From positions 186,001 to 250,000 of the forward strand of contig OZ345358.1 of the NCBI GenBank assembly GCA_977006965.1: 64,000 bases of DNA. Direction: 5' to 3'. This document shows, piece after piece, positions 9,778 to 17,970 of this stretch. The DNA comes from Phymatolithon calcareum (lineage: Eukaryota; Rhodophyta; Florideophyceae; Hapalidiales). The notes beneath the pieces were generated by a model that searched no databases, was not told the origin of the DNA, and was given only the letters and a program-made list of their open reading frames with translations. The position numbers and the translations under genes were made by a program. The first letter of the stretch is position 1. Each line of letters opens with the position of its first letter.

Positions 9778-11699
9778 TGCTCCTCGTACATTGAGTCTCA
9801 GATCCAAACATCGATTTCTCAAGGCCCTTTACCTTTCACTCTGAGTCTGAATCATCTAGGTAATCATTATCAATGTTCAAGCCATTTGCCACTATTCTAG
9901 CACAATCAATAAAGTCCTGATTCCCGCTAGCAAGATATGTCGCGCTTAGCTGTTCTTCTGACGTATTCATGAGTAGAGCAAGGTAACTTACGAATTTTTC
10001 CCGACTTAGGTGTGGTAAAAATTTTCCCTCCTTGTGTCTCTCGATTAGGACAGTTGCATAGCTTGCTCTCATAGTCATAGCATTGATTTCACCAAAGTTC
10101 GGGTCATGATAATGTATCCACCGGCGAAGCGTGGAGGTAACACTTCCAGGAAGAAGAGTCGAGCCTGTTCTTGTGTTCAAAAATAGATGGCTTGCGCGCG
10201 GATCTATTCGAAAGATCTTGAACCTTCGGTAGAGAATTGGTAAAACAAATTTAACGTGGAAAATGATAAATCTTAGAGCCACTTTCGGAAGTAAAACATG
10301 CGGAAGCTCGATTCGACGCTCTCTTTTCTCCTCGCCGAGCATCATTTCAAAGCATTTGACAACTCCACACTGTCTTCTTAGCTCATCGAGATCAATTTCT
10401 TGTGGGCGCTGAAGTAAAGAATACACTTGAGGCCGTTGCCCGCAACCTAAAAACATTAAAAGGCAAAGAAAGTTAATACACCACTTCTGCAAAATCACAG
10501 GCTTTTCGAGGATGCTTTTTTCGCCATTCGCAATCGCGCCCCTTTCTGAAATCATGACACCCTCACATGCTTGCATTGCTTGCTTCCGGAACTGGGCAAA
10601 ATCCATTCCGTTCATATACTTTCCTGTCAGTGTGCGCTCAGCTGCAAGTTTTCGACGCTTCGATTGTTGACGCGCCGCCTTCTTGTTTGCATTGCAAACG
10701 GAGCGTAAGTACTGTGAAATCGCAGCCAGCTTGCCAACTTCAATGCACTGAGCGCCCTTCTCGCTCACAAAGAAGACATTACAGAATCTTGCCAATGTAA
10801 GCATATGACTGGCTTTGCTCGATACCGTTCCAAAAGCAGAACTAATTTGAAAGCAGTTGAGAAGAATCCTTGGTACATCGATATCGGTAAAAGCTTGAAA
10901 TACTGCACCGCGTCTCCACAAGTCTTCAGCCTGACTGTATCCGAGAGCCACTGAGACACGGCAAAGTTGACCGACACAAATCCGGAACTGAGAGAACGTG
11001 GACGTTGAGTGACCAAGAAACTCTTTTGCCGACCATCCAATCTCGAAACATGTGGCAATGTCTTCGCAATTGACCCGATTGACACGTAGTCCTTGATATG
11101 CTGTCCTGCCTTTACCGACTGGAGATGTATCGTCGCACATTGCTTCCTTGGATGTGAAAAAGTCGTAGTCCAGAGAGTCAATATAAGCCGTCCATATTGT
11201 CCGAGCAGTTTTCGGAGGCGCTGTACGCTGTAAGTCTTTTCTCTGTGCTTGGATGGGATCACGAGAAGCAGCTCGCTGAGACAAGAGTGTTTTTTGTCGC
11301 TTAATAATTCGCTGCGCGAGAGAAAGCTGGCTTTCTTCTCTGCTCCCCTCCTGACTCACTTTGCGGGAAATTTGAGAATCAGAAGTGCTGGCAGAAGGGC
11401 TGTGGAGAGCATCAACATTAGATTCATCTCTGATCCAACACGGAAGAAGAGTGCCCATCTGTGAGCCGTTATCGTTCTGGCTCCGGGAGTCGTGTGATTC
11501 GCTGACGACTCGACCTATCTTCTTTTTCGAACTTTTCATGGCGTCTGTACGCTCGACAGAAAGGATTTGGAGAGATTCTTGTTTAGAAGGCAGCAACAGT
11601 GGGGCAGCGGAACACAAGAGAAAAGCGGGGCAAACGGAAGGCTAACCGGGTGACGGGCAACGACGGGAACGGCACGGACAGAAAGCGGTGCTGCTGCGT
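9778..11699. mobile_element. Chimeric recombinase element inserted in an acyltransferase
   Basis: The stretch 9778-9836 matches 32023-32082 of the inner arm with about three differences in 50. It is then joined, sharing TTT, directly to the 3' end of the recombinase gene (equivalent to 36285). In the inner arm those two points are 4.2 kb apart, so this is a deletion derivative of the inner-arm sequence. Similarity to the other recombinase 5' regions stops at about 11699. Confidence 0.65.
9836..11539 (-). CDS. Tyrosine recombinase (integrase-like), full-length copy
   Basis: 567 aa from the ATG at 11539; the same frame is open for 26 more codons upstream. Residues 1-100 are Ser/Lys/Arg-rich and probably disordered, the middle resembles a core-binding helical domain, and the last about 250 residues look like a tyrosine-recombinase catalytic domain. 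Arg 369 lies in GCGQRPQV (first catalytic Arg). Arg 491 lies in AMTMRASYATVL, which aligns with HxxR but has Met for His. Tyr 535 lies in MNTSEEQLSATY, which resembles the MGTS....Y ending of some phage integrases. The family, whether Crypton-like or another eukaryotic YR, cannot be fixed by eye. It is the longest copy in the window and has no internal stop. Confidence 0.7.
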   Translation of the reverse strand: MKSSKKKIGRVVSESHDSRSQNDNGSQMGTLLPCWIRDESNVDALHSPSASTSDSQISRKVSQEGSREESQLSLAQRIIKRQKTLLSQRAASRDPIQAQRKDLQRTAPPKTARTIWTAYIDSLDYDFFTSKEAMCDDTSPVGKGRTAYQGLRVNRVNCEDIATCFEIGWSAKEFLGHSTSTFSQFRICVGQLCRVSVALGYSQAEDLWRRGAVFQAFTDIDVPRILLNCFQISSAFGTVSSKASHMLTLARFCNVFFVSEKGAQCIEVGKLAAISQYLRSVCNANKKAARQQSKRRKLAAERTLTGKYMNGMDFAQFRKQAMQACEGVMISERGAIANGEKSILEKPVILQKWCINFLCLLMFLGCGQRPQVYSLLQRPQEIDLDELRRQCGVVKCFEMMLGEEKRERRIELPHVLLPKVALRFIIFHVKFVLPILYRRFKIFRIDPRASHLFLNTRTGSTLLPGSVTSTLRRWIHYHDPNFGEINAMTMRASYATVLIERHKEGKFLPHLSREKFVSYLALLMNTSEEQLSATYLASGNQDFIDCARIVANGLNIDNDYLDDSDSE

Positions 11700-11739
11700 G
11701 GACGAGGGAGCAGGCATGCACGGAACTGCGCTCGACAGG

Positions 11740-11761
11740 CGCGGCGCGACGACGCGCCGCG
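11740..11761. repeat. GC-rich hairpin, 9-bp stem
   Basis: The arms CGCGGCGCG and CGCGCCGCG are separated by ACGA, forming a perfect stem with a tetraloop. Function unknown. Confidence 0.5.
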
Positions 11762-12013
11762 GCGTCGGGGTGGGCTTCTTCTTGTGCCGCGCGGTCCAGG
11801 AAGAAGACGGGCGCGCACGCTCAGATCAACAAACTGGACGGAATTCCGGCGATTGAAGGGCAGGGCAGTTGGCGTGTGGCGGACGATTGCTGATGTGGCG
11901 GAATATCTCTTGCACTAATTCGCGAATGTCGTGCAAAGCGAGAGTTTTGGACAGAGGAACAAGCAACCGCAGAGCTTGTGCTGCAGTTACCTATTGTTCC
12001 TTCTTTATGTCTG

Positions 12014-12042
12014 CCCGTCAGCTCCTGGACGGAGCTGACGGG
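12014..12042. repeat. Perfect hairpin, 12-bp stem, 5-base loop
   Basis: CCCGTCAGCTCC and GGAGCTGACGGG flank the loop TGGAC. No poly-T tract follows, so it does not look like an intrinsic terminator. It could be a binding site or a scar. Confidence 0.6.
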
Positions 12043-12762
12043 ACTACTTATCTGCACTGCGTCGGTGATCAGTCGACGGCGATGACCAAGCAGCTATACA
12101 TTACAGTATCTTGTTAGAATGCACTAACGCATTGTACGACAAATGTAAACATACCAATGACAAATTTCTCATAAGATTATTAGTCCAATCACAGCCAAAA
12201 GAAATAAGAACAGCAGCGCCATCAACAATTTTTTGGGAGTCGTCCAACAAGCCTATGTCATGGAAATACAAGTATGATACTTACCCTTGTGGTCCAATAT
12301 CATGACTGAAGCGGTAATCATTTCCACCGCATTGAAAGTAGAGCAAATCCCAAAGGCTTCTCGTCTCTGCAGTATATCTCGTATTATACAAAACATGGAT
12401 GTATGGAGCACTGTGCACAATACGAACTGTTACAGATGTGAACTCCATTGCACTATTGGTGCGACAGCATGATGCAATATGCTATCTATGAAACGCACCC
12501 TGCTATGTGTCGGAGTAGAGATCTCACGTTTGACGTCAAATGGGCAAGCAATGATCCAAGCTTAGCTGCCGAATTGAAAGGTCCACAGGTGCCAAATTCT
12601 ACATTTCTCTCATATAGTTCACAAAGGTTGAAACACTCATTGTAAGCACCAGAGCGCTCCACCGGTGAATACGTGTGCGTTTTCCAACATTTCTCACTTT
12701 ACTGTATCATATGCTCTTGATGCTCAACTAACGGCTCTTCACAGTTCATTCTTTCGTACATC

Positions 12763-13636
12763 TGAGATGTACAATCGAGCAATTAAAGAACGTGGGAATG
12801 TGGATGCAATGGTCAATCTGCGATTGTTGCTACAAAATGACGCAGATGGTGTACCGGCGGACGCGGTTCGTGCATCTGAGATGTACACTCGAGCAATTGA
12901 AGAACGTGGGAATGTGGATGCAATGGTCAATCTTGGATTGTTGCTACAAAATGGCGCAGATGGTGTACCGGCGGACGCGGTTCGCGCATCTGAGATGTAC
13001 AATCCGACTCTTGAAGAACGTGGGAATGTGGATGCAAAGGTCAATCTGCGATTGTTGCTACAAAATGGCGCAGATGGTTTACCGGCGGACGCTGTTCGTG
13101 CATATGAGATGTACAATCGAGCTATTGAAGAACGTGGGAATGTGGATGCAATGGTCAATCTCGGATTGTTGCTACAAAATGACGCAGATGGTGTACCGGC
13201 GGACGCGGTTCGTGCATCTGAGATGTCCAAACGAGCTATTGAAGAAGGTGGGAATGTAGATGCAATGGTCAATCTCGGATTGTTGCTACAAAATGACGCA
13301 GATGGTGTACCGGCGGACGCGGTTCGTGCATCTGAGATGTCCAAACGAGCTATTGAAGAAGGTGGGAATGTGGATGCAATGGTCAATCTGCGATTGTTGC
13401 TACAAAATGGCGCAGATGGTGTACCGGCGGACGCGGTTCGTGCATCTGTGATGTACAATCGAGCTATTGAATAACATAGGAATGTGGATGCAATGGTCAA
13501 TCTGCGATTGTTGCTACAAAATGGCGAAGATGGTGTACCGGCGGACACAGTTGGTGCATCTGAGATGTACAATCTAGCTATTGAAGAACGTGGGAATGTG
13601 GATGCAATGGTTAATCTCGGATTGTTGCTACAGAGA
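12763..13636 (+). pseudogene. Truncated Sel1 array of near-identical 114-bp units
   Basis: About eight tandem 38-residue units (pattern DGVPADAVRASEMYNRAIEE followed by GNVDAMVNLGLLLQN) that belong to the C-terminus of the GTPase-Sel1 gene but lack any GTPase upstream. The array starts abruptly in mid-unit. A TAA replaces a Glu codon near 13470, and at 13636 the last unit is fused directly to an acyltransferase. Unit number differs strongly from other copies (one at 8437-8553, two in B, five in C). Confidence 0.8.
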
Positions 13637-14945
13637 AGAAGAGCCACAGAGCCAATCTGGTCAGCCCCTGTGGGCTTGCCCTTCTACTGGTGCTGCTGTA
13701 CCATTTTGACATCTGGCCATTCTCCGGCGGTTTCATTGGCGCTGATGTATTTTTCGTCCTCTCCGGATATCAAATATCCGGAAACATCAAGCGTTCATTG
13801 GAACTTTACAAATTTTCACTCTACACGTTTTACACACGGCGAATAACACGCCTGGCTCTAGGCTTATTTGCCACTCTGATACTTTCCACTGTTGTATCAC
13901 TTGCCGTTCTCCAACCTCTTGACATGCGAGACGCCGCTCAATCTGCAGCTGCTGCAACGCTGGGTGCTTCAATCGTGGACTTCTTCTTTCGCAGTGGTTA
14001 TTGCGACACAGCCGCTGCTCCAAAGCCCCTGCTTCACACTTGGTCGCTTGGTGTTGAAACAAAATATGCTATGGGCTCCCCTCCACCGTGCTGTACGCTG
14101 TAGAATCTGTACTTTCTGCAACGTTCGCAACGTTTTTTTATCGCAATCGGAATGCGTTTGCTGAGCAGGTCGCAATACATAATCTAAATGCGGCGTTTTA
14201 GCGTTTTTTGAATTTGGAATTTTTTAAAAACGCCCTCAGAAACACTATTTAGACGGCGTTCCAGCTGCCGCATCATCGCTTTTGGCAATTTTCATCTGTA
14301 CCGGCGTGGCCACACATACGCTTCCGAGATCGCTGGTTTTTCCACCCGTATAGCTGATGTACTGCGTCTTGTAGGACTCATGGGGCTCTTGATCGCAGCC
14401 GCGACCTTTCATCCGAGGGATATGTTCGCTGGTGTTCGCGCCATAATTCAGTGTCTGTCAATCGCGGCACTGATCAGTACACGTGCCTCAAGAGTGGCGA
14501 GATTCTTCCTGTGAGGGAATCTACTAGGCTTCCCTTTGCTCATTCACATTCGATCAATCACCGCTCTTGTTGCAATGTTCCTCTTGCTGGCGTTTACATT
14601 TGACGAAAAGGCAAAGCATGCGCTCACCAACGTTATGGATGACCTGACATCACTTCGGGGGCCGAGCCTGCAATTCTGTGGTATTAATGCTTCTGAAGTG
14701 GTGAGACTGGCGAAGCGTTCGATATTGCATAAGAATTTTTCTAAAAAGAAAGTTGGGAAACTGGGAAATGAAACGATCTTCAAACCTATACATGCCCTCC
14801 GATCTTGCGCATTGTCAAAACATTTCTTCTCAAGCCGGCAATGGACAACGTATGCCGGGAATTTGACGCGATGTGGCAAGAACGAGTGGCGAAGGAAACG
14901 ATTGACGCTGTCTTTCTCGCAGAACGATGGGAAGGCAGTCTTCCG
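13637..14945 (+). pseudogene. Acyltransferase-3 / SGNH, beta copy A2 (fused and truncated)
   Basis: The first codons and promoter are missing; Sel1 sequence runs directly into the family start. Recognisable pieces in order are LLYHFDIWPFSGGF, DVFFVLSGYQIS, HTWSLGVETK, the beta-type 60-bp insertion near 14200, an in-frame stop, and a later open piece (14536 on) that covers ALVAMFLLLAFTFDEKAK and the start of the SGNH linker. The IIGDSH block is deleted and the gene ends at about 14945, where it is joined to a Sel1 gene on the opposite strand. Confidence 0.75.
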
Positions 14946-15903
14946 GAACACCCTCTTACCCGTTTTGAAGCATCAATCCCACGTTGTTCATTGCATACAG
15001 GTCTCCTCCCACTTCAATCGCTCTAGAATACAGCTCCACCGCACGAGGTAAGTCTTCCGGTACGTTCTCGGCGCCGTGCTGTAGTATGTCTCCCAGGTAA
15101 ACCATCGCATCTACACATTCCCCTTCTTCAACGGCGCGAGTATACAGCTCTGCGGCACGAGGAGGGTCTACAGGAACACCCTCTTGGCCGTTTTGAAGCA
15201 TCAATCCCAGGTTGCTCCTTGCATACAGGTCTCCTCCCACTTCAATCGCTCTAGAATACAGCTCCACCGCACGAGGTGGGTCTTCCGGTACGTTCTCGGC
15301 GCCGTGCTGTAGTATATACCCCAGGTTGACCATCGCATCTACCCGTTCCCCTTCTTCAATGGCGCGAGTGTACAGATCTACGGCACGAGGAGGGTCTGCT
15401 GGGACGCCTTCTCCTCCATTCGCGAATAATTTTCCGAGATTTTACATTGCATCTACATCTCCATTCTCCTCTATAGCGCGAGTGTACAGCTCAATCGCAC
15501 GAGGTAGGTCTGCTTGTACGTTCTTAGCGCCAGTTTGGAGTAAGCGTCCCAAATAGACCATGGCTCTGACATCTTCACCCTCCTCAATGGCGCGAGTGTA
15601 CAGTGCAACGGCACGAGCTGGGTCCGCTGGTACGCCATCGTCCCCATTCTGGAACAGTCGCCCAAGTTTGCTCATGGCCTCTATATTTCGGCCCTCTTCG
15701 ATTGCACGGGTATATAGCTTCATGGTTTGACGGGGGTCGGCCGGTACGCCTTCTGCGCCTGTCTGTAGTACAACTGCCAACTTGCACATGGCCGCTGGAT
15801 CCGCGCGCCCTTCCCTGACACTCTTAAGGAGTGTTGCAGCGCTAAGCTGGTTCTCTTCAATGCCCTTTTCTGCACTTTGCGGCTGTTTCTCGTGATGTGC
15901 CAT
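14946..15903 (-). pseudogene. Sel1-repeat gene, cassette beta, copy A (one stop, 3' truncated)
   Basis: ATG at 15903 in the context GACAATGG, product begins MAHHEKQPQSAEKG. About eight Sel1 units follow with the pattern GVPADPARAVALYTRAIEEG. A TAA at 15442-15444 replaces the Tyr codon present in copy C (TAC); the same stop occurs in copy B. Beyond the stop the frame stays open to about 14956, where a 2.3-kb deletion relative to copy B joins it to the acyltransferase. Confidence 0.75.
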
Positions 15904-16038
15904 TGTCTCGGTACTATCTTCCTGCCGACGTTGGGAGGGAGGTGTTTGCAGGGGGAGAGATAGAGAACAATGTGAGGTGTCCGAATATAGAAACGTTCAA
16001 TGTACGAAAAGCTGGTGGACCATACTCCGGAGCTGGCT

Positions 16039-16389
16039 TTCGGTAGGCTATGTATGTATGTAAGTTGCTTCGCTCCCAAGTGGGGCTTGCAAAGCAGTGT
16101 TTTATTGTTCCGAATTAACTTCTACTTAGATTACGGCAGATCGTTATTTCTGCGAGGTAATTAGGAGAGCATTCCTTCATCGCTGCCTACCGCTCGACGA
16201 TTCGATTCCACCCGGAGCAAACGTGGTGGTCCCACGTTCCGCGAGTCCACGTGGACGGCCAGATTGATTGGACTCTTCTTTCTTTACCGCTCCCTTATCT
16301 TCTTTACACGTATGATGCACTGTAATCCCTCCGTATCGACGACGGAAAAACCCGTAGGAGAAAACTGCGTAGAACTCTTCGGTAGGCTA
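16039..16389. mobile_element. SINE-like insertion (about 327 bp) with 12-bp target duplication
   Basis: TTCGGTAGGCTA occurs at 16039-16050 and again at 16378-16389. Copies B (27923-27934) and C (51360-51371, inverted) have it once with nothing inserted. The insert ends, on the minus strand, in repeats of the type (TACA)n and contains TCGAATC, the core of a Pol III B box, on the same strand. No terminal inverted repeats are seen. A short retroposon is the best reading; the tRNA origin is uncertain. Confidence 0.65.
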
Positions 16390-17421
16390 GGTTATAGTAT
16401 GGCCAGCGCTTTCGAACATTTTTCGGTTTTCCTATTTGTTCGCATTGCATTTCTTTCTGGATGTCCGCAAAGCAAGCTTACGGAAGAGAACCATATCTGT
16501 CACGGGTTTCGTACTGCGTCCCAGTCATGTTTTGCTGCCTGTACCGTTGACGTGATGTAATGAGTATTTGGAAATCAACAGGACCAGGCAACGGAGATCT
16601 AACTAGAAAGCAATCCTTTTATCATTGCTGCAGAGCAACATTAGAGGCATTCTTTTCAAGGGCGACATTAACGCTCTGGCATTCTCTATGACTAGCCATT
16701 ACAGCACCCTCATCTTCTATTGATCTCTAGCATTTGAGCCCTCTATCGAACTTCCATCAGTATCATACTGTACGTCCATTTCAACAGCTTCTGATACCGG
16801 TTTCAGACCGCCAGAAGAGATTGACGCGGCTAGAGCCACTGACATGATTTTATGTAATTCCGATTAAGAAAGCTGAAATTTTTCAGTGCTAGTAGAATAT
16901 GCTTAGAAAGGTGCCAACATTCCTCCAGTTGGGACACATGGTAGCTTCTCAATAAATCCATTTAATTACGATACCGGTTTCAAAACAACTACACAGGTTG
17001 TTGGCGATTGTTGTCCCCCAACGACATGAACGGCAAACAATCGAAGACGAAAGTCGTGATTAAGTGGATTTATTGACAAGGTACCATCAGGGGATTGTCA
17101 GGGGGAGAGAAACGCCGACTTGAAAAGTTACATGAGGAAAATTGGCACCTTTTCGCAGTGTGTATCTTATTACTGTAGCCTGGAAAATTTTCATTAAAAT
17201 TGCAACAAAGTCGAACGTCCGAGTCCGCAGACATTCGTATGAAATCATACTGTATCGATGTTTCGATATGCTGTTTAATTTTCCAAATTAGAAATATTGA
17301 TCTTAAAAGTTTGAATACATTCGTTTCGATCCCCATTTCAAGCCGCTCTCGCATTGATTTGTCATCAACAAACACAATTATTTCTTTCCTCGCTCATAGC
17401 AGCACCAACTCTCTGATCGCC
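16390..17421. other. Intergenic stretch upstream of the zinc-finger gene
   Basis: Shared with copies B (27935-28978) and C (50316-51359). It contains the 150-bp fold-back at 16938-17087 but no convincing gene. The frame just upstream of the zinc-finger ATG is open for about 70 codons in A, but the same stretch is interrupted in B. Confidence 0.45.
16938..17087. repeat. 150-bp fold-back sequence with 34-bp inverted repeats
   Basis: The ends 16938-16971 and 17054-17087 are inverted copies with four mismatches in 34 (starting ATGGTAGCTT and ATGGTACCTT). Inside is a second short inverted pair, CGATTGTT and AACAATCG. The same element lies at 28483-28632 and 50662-50811, so it predates the duplications. 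It may be a small MITE or a structured regulatory element about 330 bp before the zinc-finger start. Confidence 0.7.
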
Positions 17422-17952
17422 ATGCCAGCGAAGGGAGGCGTGTGTAAGGGGTCGATTGACTATTTACTCAACCACAGCTTTGATGCATCCCAAGGCCATG
17501 TCTCCCTCGTCCCACCTGTGAACAAATGTTTAGCCTGTGGAAAACGTTATCAGGATGCCAACAGATTGCCGGCTCATCAGCGCTTCATGCATCCTCTTGA
17601 GCGACCGCATCAGTGCCCTCATTGCCAAGCTGCGTTCAGGCAGAAGGGAAACTTGAACAAGCACATCAAGAGTGTACACTACAAAGTCAAGAATTTCCCT
17701 TGCATGAGATGTGATGCTAAGTTTTCATTTCAAAGCGGACTTCATCGGCACAAACGAATGGTTCATGGCTCTATACGCCCTTACGTTTGCGAGGTATGTC
17801 ATTCCACTTTCAAGCTAAAAGCACACAAGCAGAGGCACATATCCAGTGTGCACAAGAAGTTGAAGCCTTGCCGCTGCTTCTGTGGTGCAGCATTTCGAGA
17901 GAAATATAATTTGCGCATGCACCAGAAAGCCGTGCATAACGGCTCTAGCTGA
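17422..17952 (+). CDS. C2H2 zinc-finger protein, five fingers, copy A
   Basis: 176 aa from the ATG at 17422 (MPAKGGVCKGSID...). Five fingers follow residue 35: CLACGKRYQDANRLPAHQRF then MH, CPHCQAAFRQKGNLNKHIKS, CMRCDAKFSFQSGLHRHKRM, CEVCHSTFKLKAHKQRHISS, and a last finger with CFCGAAFREKYNLRMHQKAVH. The spacing C-x2-C-x12-H-x4-H is intact in the first four. The product is probably a nuclear DNA-binding protein, but its target cannot be read from the sequence. An in-frame extension runs 74 codons upstream but is not conserved. Confidence 0.85.
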   Translation: MPAKGGVCKGSIDYLLNHSFDASQGHVSLVPPVNKCLACGKRYQDANRLPAHQRFMHPLERPHQCPHCQAAFRQKGNLNKHIKSVHYKVKNFPCMRCDAKFSFQSGLHRHKRMVHGSIRPYVCEVCHSTFKLKAHKQRHISSVHKKLKPCRCFCGAAFREKYNLRMHQKAVHNGSS

Positions 17953-17970
17953 CTGAAACCATACTAAATC

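Larger units (their letters stand above)
11700..12762. other. Unique stretch, no convincing gene
   Basis: Not found elsewhere in the window. The first 150 bp are GC-rich with a short perfect hairpin. The rest is average in composition with only short non-conserved ORFs. It lies between the recombinase element and a truncated Sel1 array, so it may be foreign flank carried in by rearrangement. Confidence 0.4.
1972..17970 (+). repeat. Tandem duplication unit A
   Basis: Copy A of a direct duplication; 2350-6300 matches 18348-22300 at a constant offset of 15998. The junction at about 17970 joins the 3' flank of a zinc-finger gene (CCATACTAAATC) to the interior of an acyltransferase (CGTGGGCTTGCCC). 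It differs from unit B by the MITE, the SINE-like insert, the recombinase element, an additional Sel1/acyltransferase piece and a 2.3-kb deletion. Confidence 0.85.

Noticed and set aside
12014-12042. Intrinsic transcription terminator
   Set aside because: A strong hairpin but no following T tract, and the window is eukaryotic in character.
12763-13636. CRISPR-like array
   Set aside because: The repeats are contiguous coding Sel1 units of 114 bp with no spacers.
12739-13647. Long minus-strand ORF of 302 codons with a repetitive Ser/Ala/Thr-rich product
   Set aside because: It is the shadow of the 114-bp Sel1 repeat array; its repetition follows from the plus-strand repeats.
16051-16377. A tRNA gene within the SINE-like insert
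   Set aside because: Only the B-box-like core is recognisable; no cloverleaf could be drawn.
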